A DNA stretch of 64,000 bases from Martinezella lusitana (lineage in GTDB: Bacteria > Pseudomonadota > Alphaproteobacteria > Rhizobiales > Rhizobiaceae): NCBI RefSeq assembly GCF_900094565.1, contig NZ_FMAF01000026.1:25276-89275 (forward strand), given 5' to 3'. The notes below the pieces were generated by a model. The model saw only the letters and a list, made by a program, of their open reading frames with translations, was not told the origin of the DNA and made no database searches. Below, in pieces: positions 52,534-63,144 of this stretch. Both the position numbers and the translations under genes were made by a program. Numbering within the stretch: the stretch's first letter is position 1; the number at the start of each line of letters is the position of its first letter.

Positions 52534-55500
52534 TGAATTTCTCCGCCTTCTCGATCCGCAATCCCATACCAGCGATATTGCTGTTTGTGATGTTTGGATT
52601 TGGTGGGCTTTGGGCATTCAAACAGCTGGCGGTTCAGTACTTTCCGGATATGGACCTGCCGACCATCAGTGTCACCGCCACGCTCGACGGCGCTGCGCCG
52701 ACGCAGCTCGAGACGGAGGTTGCCCGCACCATCGAGGATAGCCTCACCTCCTTGAGCCATCTCGATCATATTCTCACGACGATCACCGACGGCACCGTCT
52801 CGACCAAGGTATCCTTCAAGCTGGAGAAAGACAGCGAAACGGCCCTCAATGAGGTCCGCAATGCCGTCGATAGCGTCAAGGCCGATCTGCCGGCACAGAT
52901 GGCGACGCCGATCATTACGAAGGCCACCGTCCAAAGCTCCGCACTTGTCACCTATGCCGTCCGCTCGACCGCTCTCAACGAGACCGAACTCTCCTGGTTT
53001 GTCGATAACGATCTGACCAAGGCACTGCTATCGGTCCCGGGCGTCGGCCAGGTCAACCGCATCGGCGGGATCGATCGCGAGGTCCATGTCGATCTCGATC
53101 CTTCGACGATGGCGTCGTTCGGCGTCACCGCCGCGACCGTATCAGCGCAGTTGAAGGCCGTGCAAGCCGACAAGTCTGGCGGCCTTGGCGAAGTCGGCGG
53201 CACGCGTCAGACATTGCGCACGCTCGGCGCCGTAGAGTCGGTCGAGGCCCTGAGGGAGCTCACTATACCGCTCGCTAACGGGCAGCAGGCCCGACTCGAC
53301 GACATCGCCTCGGTCAAGGACAGCTTCGCGGAGCGCACCTCGATGGCCTATCTCGACGGCAAGCCGGTGATCGCCGTCGAAATCAAGCGTTCGAACGGGT
53401 TTTCCGACAGCAGCGTTTCGGCTGACGTTAACACGGCAATGAAAAATTTCGCAGCGTCGCATCCCAATGTGCAGATCCATGCAGTCTACAGCCTGATCGG
53501 GTCAATTCTCGGCAATTATGACGGCGCGATGCACATACTGTATGAGGGTGCGATCCTGGCGATCGTGGTTGTCTGGCTCTTCCTTCGGGACTGGCGCGCG
53601 ACGATCCTGTCGGCTGTGGCACTGCCCTTGTCGGTCATACCGACCTTCCTGGTCATGTACCTGGCGGGCTTCAGTCTGAACGTCGTCACCTTGCTGGCGC
53701 TGTCGCTTGTGGTAGGTATTCTCGTCGACGACGCCATCGTCGAGATTGAAAACATTGCCCGCCACCTGCAGATGGGCAAGCGGCCGATCGATGCCGCGAT
53801 GGAGGCGGCCAACGAGATCGGGCTGGCCGTCATCGCCACCACCTTCACGCTGGTCGCCGTCTTCCTGCCGACGGCATTCATGAGCGGCATACCGGGCCTC
53901 CTGTTCCGTCAGTTCGGCATCACCGCCGCTGTTGCCGTCGTTGCCTCGCTTGTCGTTGCGCGTCTGCTTACCCCCATGATGGCAGCCTATTTCATGAAGG
54001 CTCATCCGTCGGAGCAGAAGGATGGCCGAATCATGCGCGCCTATATGGCGCTCGCGAAGGCTGCCCTCGATCACCGGAAGACAACAGTGGCCGTGACTGC
54101 CGTCGTCGTTGCGGTTTCGCTTTCCGTTATCCCCCTCTTAAGAACGGGATACCTGCCAGCCGCTGACGACTCGCGGACGCAGATCACGCTCACCCTGCAG
54201 CCCGGCGCCACTGTCGAGCAAACCGACGCCGCAACCAGGAAGGCCGCAGATATTCTCAGTGAGATTCCCGACGTGACACATGTGTTTGCGGCTATCGGCT
54301 CGGGATCCTCGGGCGGTGGTGCGACGGTCGCCAGGAGCAGTGTCGGGTCTGCCGCGATCGTCGCCACGCTGACGCCGATTGATGAGCGCGACCGCAAGCA
54401 GTCGGAGATCGAAAACGATATCCGGCAGGCGCTCTCCGTCCTCCCCGGAGTGCGTGTGGCGGTCGGTATCGGCAACGGTACCAAGCTCGAGTTCACTCTG
54501 GCCAGCGACGATGCCAGTGCGCTCGATAGCGCAAGCACGGCGCTCGAGGAGCAGTTGCGCACGCTGCATGGCATCGGTGCGGTGACATCAACGGCCGCAA
54601 GGCAGGCGCCGGAAATTCAGATCACGCCCGACTTTGCGCGCGCCGCAGCGCTCGGGGTAACGTCGAATGCGATCGCCAGCGCCGTGCGCGTGGCGACAAA
54701 TGGGGAATATTCCTCCGACCTGCCGAAGCTCAACCTGCCGCAACGCCAGATCCCGATCGTCGTCCGCTTCTCGCCGGAAACGCGCACCAGTCTGGATGAT
54801 ATCAAGACCATGCGGGTGGCCGGCACCAATGGCAATGTCGATCTCGGATCGATTGCCGATGTCCGCATCGGCGGCAGCCCTTCGGAGATCGACCGTATCG
54901 ACCGCATGCGCAATGTCACCGTTTCCGTCGAACTCAACGGCCGCATTCTGGGCGATGTCAACCGCGAGGCGAAGGCGCTGCCGGCTCTCCAGCATCTGCC
55001 GCCAGGCGTTACGCTGGTGGAACAGGGCGAGTTGCAGCGCAGCTCCGAGCTGTTCCAGAGCTTCGCGCTTGCGATGGCGATCGGTGTGTTCTGCATCTAT
55101 GCGGTGCTCGTCCTGCTGTTCCACGATTTCCTGCAGCCGCTCACGCTTCTGATGGCCCTGCCGCTCTCGCTCGGCGGCGCGCTGGTGCCGCTGGTGGTGA
55201 CGGGCACCAGTTTCTCGATGCCTGCCGTCATCGGCCTTCTCATGCTGATGGGCGTTGTGACGAAGAACTCCATCCTTCTCATCGAATATGCGATCATGTC
55301 ACGTCGCCGAGGCATGTCCCGGTTCGATGCGCTCGTCGATGCCTGCCACAAGCGGGCGCGGCCGATCGTCATGACCACCATAGCCATGGCCTCGGGCATG
55401 CTGCCGGCCGCGCTCAGCCTGTCGGGTGGGGATTCCAGCTTCCGGCAGCCGATGGCCATTGTGGTGATCGGAGGCGTGATGATATCAACGCTGCTCAGCC

Positions 55501-55703
55501 TCATCATTATCCCGGTCATCTTCACCTTCGTCGACGACCTGCAAAATTTGCTCAAATCGTTCAATCGCCGAGCGCTTCGACGCCATGCGACCTGCGGGCG
55601 AGAGACGGAGTTCAGTAATTTGCCAGGCGATCTCGGCGGCGATACAGGGAAATCCCTAGAGATGACTCCATCTCAGCATAAAGTCATCGAACCCACACCT
55701 TGA
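52533..55703 (+). CDS. RND-family multidrug/metal efflux pump
   Basis: A 1056-aa inner-membrane transporter of the HAE1/AcrB type. N-terminal 'NFSAFSIRNPIPAILLFVMF', TM4 proton-relay aspartates in 'VVGILVDDAIVEIENIARHL', periplasmic loops, and 'GVVTKNSILLIEYAIMSRRR' in the C-half. The last about 50 residues ('RALRRHATCGRETEF' onward) look unlike the family and may be frame run-on. No outer-membrane factor gene is nearby. Confidence 0.92.
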   Translation: MNFSAFSIRNPIPAILLFVMFGFGGLWAFKQLAVQYFPDMDLPTISVTATLDGAAPTQLETEVARTIEDSLTSLSHLDHILTTITDGTVSTKVSFKLEKDSETALNEVRNAVDSVKADLPAQMATPIITKATVQSSALVTYAVRSTALNETELSWFVDNDLTKALLSVPGVGQVNRIGGIDREVHVDLDPSTMASFGVTAATVSAQLKAVQADKSGGLGEVGGTRQTLRTLGAVESVEALRELTIPLANGQQARLDDIASVKDSFAERTSMAYLDGKPVIAVEIKRSNGFSDSSVSADVNTAMKNFAASHPNVQIHAVYSLIGSILGNYDGAMHILYEGAILAIVVVWLFLRDWRATILSAVALPLSVIPTFLVMYLAGFSLNVVTLLALSLVVGILVDDAIVEIENIARHLQMGKRPIDAAMEAANEIGLAVIATTFTLVAVFLPTAFMSGIPGLLFRQFGITAAVAVVASLVVARLLTPMMAAYFMKAHPSEQKDGRIMRAYMALAKAALDHRKTTVAVTAVVVAVSLSVIPLLRTGYLPAADDSRTQITLTLQPGATVEQTDAATRKAADILSEIPDVTHVFAAIGSGSSGGGATVARSSVGSAAIVATLTPIDERDRKQSEIENDIRQALSVLPGVRVAVGIGNGTKLEFTLASDDASALDSASTALEEQLRTLHGIGAVTSTAARQAPEIQITPDFARAAALGVTSNAIASAVRVATNGEYSSDLPKLNLPQRQIPIVVRFSPETRTSLDDIKTMRVAGTNGNVDLGSIADVRIGGSPSEIDRIDRMRNVTVSVELNGRILGDVNREAKALPALQHLPPGVTLVEQGELQRSSELFQSFALAMAIGVFCIYAVLVLLFHDFLQPLTLLMALPLSLGGALVPLVVTGTSFSMPAVIGLLMLMGVVTKNSILLIEYAIMSRRRGMSRFDALVDACHKRARPIVMTTIAMASGMLPAALSLSGGDSSFRQPMAIVVIGGVMISTLLSLIIIPVIFTFVDDLQNLLKSFNRRALRRHATCGRETEFSNLPGDLGGDTGKSLEMTPSQHKVIEPTP

Positions 55704-55869
55704 TCGGGACTGGAGGCGTTTTTGGCAAACGCTTCTCGTTGTCGATCAAATCACGCGAATTCCAACCCTCGGCCTGTCATTGATATTGCCTCCTGCGGTC
55801 AAGTGCGAAGCTCGGCGCCTTCTTTGTTGCGGCAGTCGCGCGTGTGGATACTATGCGCGGCAGCAGATA

Positions 55870-56204
55870 ATGCATTTTAATTTTAGCCTTTCAGTTGAGG
55901 CGGAAGAGGACATCATTGCGATCGCCGAACAAGGTGTAAGCATGTTCGGATCCACACAGGCGAGGCGATATCATGATGACTTGTTCGCTGTGCTTGACCT
56001 CATTGCCGCCAACCCGCGAATGGCACGTGAGCTGGAAGAGATTTCGCCACCGTTAGAATTCATCCGTTCGAGGCCCATCCTATTGTCTACAAGATCGAGG
56101 AAAACGGAGCAATTTTCGTGATCCGAATACGCCATAGACATGAAGACTGGACCGGCGATCCTGTCTTGGACTCACTGAGTAGACCAACATGCATCATTGT
56201 GTGA
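55870..56204 (+). pseudogene. ParE/RelE-type toxin gene with a frameshift
   Basis: MHFNFSLSVEAEEDIIAIAE to 'LIAANPRMARELEEISPP' matches the ParE fold. A one-base shift near 56053 is needed to reach 'VRIHPFEAHPIVYKIEENGA' and 'IFVIRIRHRHEDWTGDPV', the toxin C-terminus, ending at 56204. No ParD antitoxin is visible upstream. Probably inactive. Confidence 0.7.
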
Positions 56205-56354
56205 GAGGCGTTACGGTCGGGCTGTGACGCATGTCAGATCAGCTACATCGCCGTTATCCTGTGCTTTTTCTCCTGATTTTTTGGAGGAGATGGCCTAACC
56301 GATTTGCCGGACAGCAGTCTGGAGAGTTCGTTCTAAGATAACGTCGGGGACTGA

Positions 56355-56564
56355 GTGACGCAGCAGTTCGATTTGTTTGTTTCAAGTGAGACACCTTCCG
56401 CGAAGGCAGCTGCTTCATTGCCTGCCAAGCGCCAACGGTCAGCTGCTTTAAGTGAGGACGATATGGTGCAGCAACTCCAGGCGACCGGCCGATATCGCAT
56501 CCTCAAAAAACTCGAACCGCGTGCCATCGCAACGGAGGCGCGGCCCGGATTCCCGTTGAAGTGA
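56355..56564 (+). pseudogene. N-terminal fragment of a DnaQ-like 3'-5' exonuclease
   Basis: 69 aa with Asp/Ser/Ala-rich start and 'LSEDDMVQQLQATGRYRILK' then 'KLEPRAI', which resembles the leader segment of an alphaproteobacterial DnaQ-like exonuclease. The catalytic Asp/Glu boxes are absent because the frame stops at 56564, where another gene fragment begins. Confidence 0.45.
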
Positions 56565-57815
56565 GGTGGCTCCTGATCGAGGCTCGCCCGGGCAAAGGAA
56601 CCTTCGTTCGCGAGGGGCCCGCAAGTCCCGCCGAGGTTGTCGACCTATCTTGGCAATCTGTCGCGCTTGGAGCTGCGCGGGGAGACGGTGGTTTTTTGGA
56701 AACTTCATTGACGCTTCCACCAGCCGACGGCTTGATCTTGAGCATGGGCTACCTGCCGCCTGATCTACAGGCGTCTGGCCTTTTGGCACACGCGCTCCGT
56801 CGAGCCGCAGGTCGTGTCGATCTTTGGGATAGACTGCCGATCGAGGGTCTTCAGTCATTGCGGGCGTGGTTCGCGCGCGAGATCGGAAACGGCGCCGTGT
56901 TCTCACCCCACGATGTCATCATATGCAACGGCGGACAGGCGGCGATCACTGCGACGCTACGGGCACTTGTGCCGCCTGGACGTCCCATTCTTGTGGAGAC
57001 GCCGACCTATACTGGCGCTATGTCGGCTGCCCGGGCGGCGGGTCTTGAAGTCATTCCCGTAGCCATTGACGAAAACGGAGTGCGACCGGAACTGCTGGAG
57101 GACGCCTTCGAACAGACGGGGGCCCGGGTCTTTTACAGCCAACCAACCTTCTCCAATCCTTCGGGCGTCGTCATGTCGAATGAGCGGCGAGCTGCTGTCC
57201 TCGACATTGCTGCAAAGGCAGGCGGGCGCCTTCATCATCGAGGACGACTGGGCGCGCGATCTCGATCTGGCAGGCAACGCACCGGCTCCGCTTGCGACGG
57301 CTGATCGCCATGGACACGTTGTTTATATTAGGTCCCTTGCCAAATCGGCTGCACCCGGTTTGAGGGTCGCAGCCGTTATCGCAAGGGGAGCTGCCCTGGC
57401 ACGGCTGAAGGTGGCTCGCGCGAGTCAAGACTTTTTTGTTTCCGGTCCCTTGCAAGCGGCGGCTTTGGCCGTTGTCTCCGCGCCAAGATGGAAGCCTCAT
57501 CTCAAGGCCGTCCGCGCTGCCCTAATCGAGCGGCGCGATGTCCTCGTCGGGGTGCTGCGCGAGGAAGTTGGGGATTGCGTGACGTTCCAGGTCCCGACCG
57601 GAGGCATGCACCTTTGGCTACGCTTGCCGGATCACGTCTGCGATGTCGCACTCGCTGCAGACCTGGCCCGGAACGACGTTATCGTTGGCGCTGGTCGCCC
57701 ATGGTTTCCTGCGGACCCAGAAGGCTCTTTCCTGCGGCTAACTTTCGCAGGCCACCCCACCACTCTTGTTGAGGGCGCAAAGCGCCTCAGCCAGGCTATT
57801 AAACACAAACTTTAA
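56565..57815 (+). pseudogene. MocR/GntR-type regulator with aminotransferase domain, truncated and frameshifted
   Basis: Starts in mid-domain at 'EARPGKGTFVREG' (the wing of a GntR HTH; the HTH itself is missing). It continues through a fold-type I PLP domain: 'FSPHDVIICNGGQAAITATL', 'VETPTYTGAMSAARAAGLEV', 'FYSQPTFSNPSGVVMSNERR'. A frame change near 57215 leads to 'AGAFIIEDDWARDLDLAGNA', 'VVYIRSLAKSAAPGLRVAAV' (Lys of the PLP Schiff base) and the C-terminus at 57815. Two defects make it a pseudogene. Confidence 0.75.
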
Positions 57816-57846
57816 TCTTGGATAACGGAAGGAATAGGGGTTAGTC

Positions 57847-58335
57847 CGCTGCGCGAGAAGCGGCAGGGCCAGCCACGCTTTCCATTTGACCCAATGCCGG
57901 AACGGGTCGAGCCATGCCTTGCACTGCTCGAAGCCGCCGAAGGGTGCCGATTGGGTCTATGAGATCAAATGGGACGGATCCCGCTTGGCCGTCCATATCG
58001 AGCCGCAGCGTGTTCGCATCCTTACGCGTGGTGCCATGATTGGACACATCGCTTTCCATCGATTGCCGCGGCAGCAGGTGAGATCGGTGGGAACGCCATC
58101 CTCGATCGCGAGGCGGTTGTTCTTGATGAGGTAAGACGGTCAGACTTCCGTGCCCTTCAGCAGGCGCTGGGCGGTCGCGGCGGTAAACGGAGTTCGGGGG
58201 AGGCGATTTTCTACGCCTTCGATCTTCTGTACTTCGATGGCCACGATCTCCGCCAGATGGAGCTATCCGAGCGCCGGTAGGCACTTTCCGGCGTGGTACA
58301 CGGGGACGCGGATGCAGTTATGCCGGGCTACCAGC
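57847..58335 (+). pseudogene. DNA ligase D (LigD) fragment, frameshifted
   Basis: Segments 'RFPFDPMPERVEPCLALLE', 'GADWVYEIKWDGSRLAVHIE' (ligase motif I Lys-x-Asp-Gly: 'KWDG'), 'LDREAVVLDEVRRSDFRALQ' and 'IFYAFDLLYFDGHDLRQMEL' lie in different frames. They match the ATP-dependent ligase domain of LigD from non-homologous end joining. Both ends and the polymerase and phosphoesterase domains are missing. Confidence 0.7.
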
Positions 58336-58354
58336 ACCCCGGATGGGTTCATCT

Positions 58355-58678
58355 TTAAGCAACACCTAAAAAAACGGCGAGCGATCTTGTGACCGCCAGG
58401 AGCGCATCATCTTCCAGGCGACCGATCGTTGTGCCAATTCTATCCCGTTTCACGGACATGGCTTTGTCCACCATCACTTGCGAGGCTTTTCGCAATCCGC
58501 TTTGCACTGTCGGCTGAATGGTTGGTCGAATGAGCGGCGCGTCGACCAGTGTGCTGGAGATCAGCAGGACAGTGATCGTTCCAGTTGCATCAAACTGATC
58601 GGCCTGGATGATTAGTGCTGGACGCGGCTTGCCGAAATCACCGCTGATTGCGACGGTCACAATGTCACCGCGCCTCAC
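58355..58678 (-). CDS. MazF/PemK-type toxin
   Basis: A 107-aa endoribonuclease-type toxin: 'RRGDIVTVAISGDFGKPRPA' and 'LIIQADQFD', 'TVLLISSTLVDAPLIRPTI', 'RKASQVMVDKAMSVKRDRIG' follow the MazF/PemK pattern. The start overlaps the antitoxin stop by 4 bases. Expected to cleave mRNA and stabilise the replicon when paired. Confidence 0.85.
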   Translation of the reverse strand: MRRGDIVTVAISGDFGKPRPALIIQADQFDATGTITVLLISSTLVDAPLIRPTIQPTVQSGLRKASQVMVDKAMSVKRDRIGTTIGRLEDDALLAVTRSLAVFLGVA

Positions 58679-58899
58679 GCTTCACCCTCGTCGTCCAGGT
58701 CATCGAGAGCGGCGTCAAGGAAGTCTTGCAGACTGGGATCGGCGGCATCGGCAAGGGCTACCTGAACGGACTGACGATGGCATTCGGCGGCAAAACCAGG
58801 GCGACGAGTATCGGGAACCCATATTTGCACAGGACGCAGCCCAGCGGCGCGCAACGTCTCACGGCGCTTTTGAACTCGTTCGTTGACCGAGCTTGCCAT
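58675..58899 (-). CDS. MazE-like (DUF3018) antitoxin
   Basis: A 74-aa acidic antitoxin with 'RRETLRAAGLRPVQIWVPDT' and 'RRPGFAAECHRQS', the pattern of DUF3018 antitoxins paired with MazF. The acidic C-terminus 'DAALDDLDDEGEA' should wrap the toxin. The ATG at 58899 has GGAG 7 bases upstream. Confidence 0.82.
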   Translation of the reverse strand: MASSVNERVQKRRETLRAAGLRPVQIWVPDTRRPGFAAECHRQSVQVALADAADPSLQDFLDAALDDLDDEGEA

Positions 58900-59295
58900 G
58901 ATCAAACTCCAATGTGATTGTTACATGTAACATAATGGGCGAGCCCCGCCATGTCAATGAGTCGCAGCAGAGCGTGAAGGTACTCACTCTGGCGGGGACA
59001 AGTTGCGGTATATTCAGGCGTCGGTTGGGAGGGGCGGGCTGATCGAGTTCCGGCGCTTGCCTGGGGCCTTTGCCGAAGAACCGACCATTCATCGTCCACA
59101 ACGACTGGTCGTCAAAATGTGTCGACGAAGTGGATTGGTGACCCGACATTTTCAAAAACAAAAGAGGCAATTACCTCAGAGCGATACGGCACTGTCGCGT
59201 ACGCTTCAGGATACAGTAAATGCGAACCATCCTGTGCCCATATTTGCGCCGCCCAATGTTTGGCAGATGCGAACGAATGCCAACACAACGCCCGG
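58900..59295. other. Gap, nothing recognised
   Basis: About 395 bases. An inverted CCCCGCCA/TGGCGGGG pair (around 58934-58941 and 58991-58998) flanks 49 bases near its left end. No supported gene. Confidence 0.3.
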
Positions 59296-60120
59296 TCAGT
59301 TGGCAACGAGTTTGAGCCAATTCGCGTTGACCCAGCCCTTGTTCTTATAGGGCAGGGGGTGCGTTTTCGTTGAATGGCATCTCACATTGGGGGTCTCGCT
59401 CCCGTAGACGACACCGGCCCACTGTCCGCGCTGCTGGAAGGCGATGACCATATCGCCATTGTGAAGTTCGCCAAGCTGGCGGTACTGGCTGCCAGGCCCG
59501 GACCTTATTGCGAGAAAGCCGTCCCCGTTGGCTTTTAGTCCGGCAACCATGTTGCTCGAGCAGTTTGCCACCTGACCGTCTCCGCCCTCTTCCAGAATTT
59601 GGACGTCCAGGTCACCGCCCGCGGCCGTCGCTTTTTCCGTGGCAGGCTGATCGCTTTTTCCTTGCTCCGGTTTGAAATCCCTGCCGTTCCAGTACAGGGT
59701 CGAATAGCAGGTGTCGGACCCGGCGCGGCCGCAGCTACTTCCATGCAGGGCAAGCTTGATCGCCGGTCGCCCTGCGATCTCGACAAAGCCTATGCCCTGC
59801 ACATAGTCGTCAAAGATGGATTTGTAACTTTTGTTGGGTTTGGCCACGAAAATCTGCGTCTCGCATCCAGCCGAACCGCAAAAGGATGAAGGCATGCCGA
59901 CACATTTCAAATGAGCGTAATCAAGAATGTAATCCGGAACCTGATCGCCGTTGATGTCCTTGATGCTGACGAAGCCCTTTTCAAGCTTGGCAGGCCCTCC
60001 GCAGTCTTTCTTGGACTCGTCGATCGCCGCCTGAACGGGCTGGGGGAGCGACTGCGCCGATGCGGCGCCCGAGCATGCGAGAGCGGCCGCCGCGCTTACC
60101 ACCAGAATTGCCTTGCGCAT
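59296..60120 (-). CDS. Secreted SH3-domain protein
   Basis: A 274-aa exported protein. The signal peptide is MRKAILVVSAAAALACSGAA. The body has 'DINGDQVPDYILDYAHLKC', a repeat-like calcium/FG-GAP-style segment, and several Cys. A C-terminal bacterial SH3 domain runs 'GDGFLAIRSGPGSQYRQLGE' to 'KGWVNANWLKLVAN'. Probably periplasmic or cell-wall associated; function unknown. The ATG at 60120 fits the signal peptide. Confidence 0.78.
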   Translation of the reverse strand: MRKAILVVSAAAALACSGAASAQSLPQPVQAAIDESKKDCGGPAKLEKGFVSIKDINGDQVPDYILDYAHLKCVGMPSSFCGSAGCETQIFVAKPNKSYKSIFDDYVQGIGFVEIAGRPAIKLALHGSSCGRAGSDTCYSTLYWNGRDFKPEQGKSDQPATEKATAAGGDLDVQILEEGGDGQVANCSSNMVAGLKANGDGFLAIRSGPGSQYRQLGELHNGDMVIAFQQRGQWAGVVYGSETPNVRCHSTKTHPLPYKNKGWVNANWLKLVAN

Positions 60121-60449
60121 TTTTCCCTCCGGAGCAGCCGAATTGCGACGCCTCGCCTGGACATTGGTGTCCGAGACGGCGCGTGTATTGCAAGGAAACA
60201 TACATGAAAGGGCGAGCGTCTTGTATCGCCTGAACGGGCGATGACCGCGCATATAGCCCAGCACTGCGCCGTCACATTGCGGAATGGACCGCGGACAGTG
60301 ATCGCAGTGGCCGTAGAGTGACGAACTGCTCGAAGCTCGGCGCCACGCCAAATCCGGCGTCTACAGGCCATAAGGCTAAGCCGCTGCGGGCTGGCTCGCT
60401 GCAATTCGTGCAGATTGGCTAATGGGCTCGCGGTCCTTAGCCCTGTCTC
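60121..60449. other. Gap, nothing recognised
   Basis: About 330 bases between the SH3 gene and the MFS gene end. No supported gene or clear terminator. Confidence 0.3.
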
Positions 60450-61700
60450 TTAAGGTCGATTGCTCCAAGCAATAAAACCTCCGACGAGCATTAGGAATGA
60501 CGTAAAAAAGAACACTGAATGTATACCGGCATGAGCAGCTAATACGCCGCCAATGGCCTGGCCGAGCACTTGACCCGCGTGCTGCGCCGATGTCGACCAG
60601 CCGAGGATCGCGCCGACGGCTTGCTCGGGGACGCTGTGGCGTATCACGCTGCCGATACAAGGTAGCAAGCCCCCTAAAACGAGCCCCATCAATATTCGCA
60701 GCCCCACCAACTCCAAAACGTTCGTAACGAAAGCTTGTGACAGAAGGAGTGCCGCAGCGATGCACATTGCGACAACGATAACTTTCCAGTGCCCGACGCG
60801 ATCTGCTAGTCTTCCAAGGTGCGAGGCGGAAAGAACACTCCCAAACGCTGTACCCGAAATGACCAGACCGGCCCAAAGGGTAACATGACGATTTGGCTCG
60901 ACGAGTTGCGAAATGTAAATCGCTGTTATTGGTTCAATGGACAGATTGGCGATCATCAGAAGCAAGCCCGTCGCCAGCATTGCCAAGACAGGCCTCCTGC
61001 TTGGGATCGTCGACCAACTGTTGGAGTGTTCACGCTCTGTCGTTCGAGCATTGAAATTCTCTCTGATCAAAAATGCGCTGGCAACAAAAGTGAGGAAGAC
61101 TAATGCCGCAGTCAAAAAGAACGTTTCTCGAATGCCGATTAATGTTGGTAGAAATCCGCCGATCAGCGGGCCGACGAGGTTGCCCCCCATAATCCCCGTG
61201 GCCAAGAACCCCAACGCCCAGCCAATACGGTCTTTGGGAACCTGTGTCGCTACCAAAGCATATGATCCAGACGAGTAGCCTCCGAGTAGACCGGCTAAAA
61301 ATCTCATAGCCAGCAACTGCCATACATCTTGAGCTACACCCATCAAGGCCATCGCTGCGACCACGCCCAAGCTTGCGCGAACCATCATCGCCTTCCGACC
61401 GTAGCGGTCGGCAAGTCTTCCCCAGAGCGGGGCAACCAGTGCGGCCGCAAGGAAAGTCACGCCGTACGCCACGCCCGAAAACTGCGCTATGGATGCTTGG
61501 TCGCTGACGCCTAATTCCCGGATATATAGGGGTAAGAAGGGAAGTAACATTGTCATGGCAACGGTCGTGGTGAACGAACCGGCAGCACAAACAATAAGGT
61601 TCGTCCTCCAATAGGGCGTGCTGCCGTTCAGATACGAGCTCGCATTCCCAAGCTTATTTCCACTGTTGAGCACTGTGAATCGCACTTCTTGCTGGGGCAT
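60450..61700 (-). CDS. MFS drug-efflux-type transporter
   Basis: About 416 aa, 12 predicted helices of the DHA1 major-facilitator family. Motif A is 'GRLADRYGRKAMMVRASLGV' between TM2 and TM3; motif C-like 'GIMGGNLVGPLIGGFLPTLI' in TM5 is typical of antiporters. Substrate unknown. Start is ATG 61700 or GTG 61715. Confidence 0.88.
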   Translation of the reverse strand: MPQQEVRFTVLNSGNKLGNASSYLNGSTPYWRTNLIVCAAGSFTTTVAMTMLLPFLPLYIRELGVSDQASIAQFSGVAYGVTFLAAALVAPLWGRLADRYGRKAMMVRASLGVVAAMALMGVAQDVWQLLAMRFLAGLLGGYSSGSYALVATQVPKDRIGWALGFLATGIMGGNLVGPLIGGFLPTLIGIRETFFLTAALVFLTFVASAFLIRENFNARTTEREHSNSWSTIPSRRPVLAMLATGLLLMIANLSIEPITAIYISQLVEPNRHVTLWAGLVISGTAFGSVLSASHLGRLADRVGHWKVIVVAMCIAAALLLSQAFVTNVLELVGLRILMGLVLGGLLPCIGSVIRHSVPEQAVGAILGWSTSAQHAGQVLGQAIGGVLAAHAGIHSVFFFTSFLMLVGGFIAWSNRP

Positions 61701-62654
61701 ATGGATTTCGGGCACACATTCGGTGTCAATGCCGACCTCGAACCGACTGCTTCGCTTCCGTGTGCGTCGAGGATTGCTAAAGACGTTATGGATCAGAAGT
61801 CCTCCTCAGTCGCGGGATAATCCGCTCTATGGCGGAAGGGATTGACCCTGTGGTCAATGCCTTCTCCGGTAGAATGTACTCTGGTAGATATCTGACATGT
61901 TGCTCTTGTAGCCCCCGGTCCGTCCGCTGGATTTAGCCGAGAAAGGAATGTTCGCCGGCAGCTCCCGCCGTTTCGCTACAGGGCTGCAAGGCTCGTGCCA
62001 AAAACACCGAAAGACTTCCTGTCAGCTTTTCAGCTATTTAACTTGAGACAAAATGAGTTTGCTCAACAAAACTGTGTCGCAAACCCGGTGCAGACGCGTC
62101 AAATGAGATGCTCCCGCCGTCTCAACTATGCATTTCGCGGACATCTTGTAATTTCCGTTGCCAGCAGGTTGTCAACGATGAAATCGATATTGTGTTCTTA
62201 GAGCGCGCACGCGAACGCGTCTCTCGTGCCGCTTGTTCTCTGTAGCATTTAGGAGCCGCATAAAAGCGGCAGAGCCGGCTGCTCGGCTGATAACAAGATA
62301 GGTTGTCATTCTTGAGTTCAGGAAGTCGGCGACACAGTGAGATCGGTGCGCCATGCTGCGGCACTCGCGAAACCAGCCAAACTTAAATCAGCAGGTTTGG
62401 AGCACCTACCGTCGCTCTGCCCCACTTCCCCAAGCATGCAGCACGCCGCGGTGTTGACCCAGATCAACGTAGCCAACCGCATTGCTGGTAATCTTAAGCA
62501 TTGCTAAATCCGAAGGTTAAATGCGGAGGTGACACAATGCTAGCGGCAGCAAGAAAAGATTATCTCGTCGGCCCGTCGCGGAATGCAATCCCGTGTTTGG
62601 GGCGTTGGTGCATGGATTGGGATTTGAGGGGATGGCGATCTTTGAAACGGCTGT
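61701..62654. other. Gap, nothing recognised
   Basis: About 950 bases, AT-richer than its surroundings, with only short frames. No tRNA, repeat array or gene could be supported; likely inserted or decayed DNA. Confidence 0.35.
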
Positions 62655-63065
62655 CTATGGCGTGGCTGCCCTACGGCGGACGGATTTCGGGCGTGCGCAA
62701 GCAAGCATGCGGTTGAGGACGGCGCAGCCGATAGCGACTTCGGTCTGCTGCACGGGAGACGATCTTGCGCGCAAAACGTTTTCCGATGATGGACTTGTAT
62801 CCCCCAATGGCGGTCTCGATCAGCGAGCAACGGCTCAGCCATTGAATATCGCGAGTTGACCGAAGGCGAAACCGTTGAAGATCGCTGGAACTGCTCTATC
62901 CGCGACTGACGACCGTGGGCGCACCGCGGCGAAGAATTTCGCGCGATCCACGATGTCTTTTCCTTTTTTGGATAGCTTCGGCAGCAACCGGCATTCAGTT
63001 TGGTTTCATCGTGTGGTAACGGACCGTTGCGCGAGCAAAACGCCCCCCGGAAATTTGCTCGCGCA
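62655..63065 (-). pseudogene. IS5-like transposase remnant
   Basis: On the minus strand, 'RCSLIETAIGGYKSIIGKRF' then, after one frame change, 'QQTEVAIGCAVLNRMLACAR' and 'PKSVRRRAATP' to the stop at 62655. This is the C-terminus of an IS5-group transposase, with the catalytic-Glu region 'IETAIGGYK'. Upstream text (to about 63065) is degenerate in several frames. No terminal repeats identified. Confidence 0.6.
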
Positions 63066-63144
63066 CAATGAACCACACCCGGTTCCTCGGCCCTGCCTCA
63101 CTGCCTTGAGGTGGGGCCATTTCACTAAAGACCGCTCCAGAACG

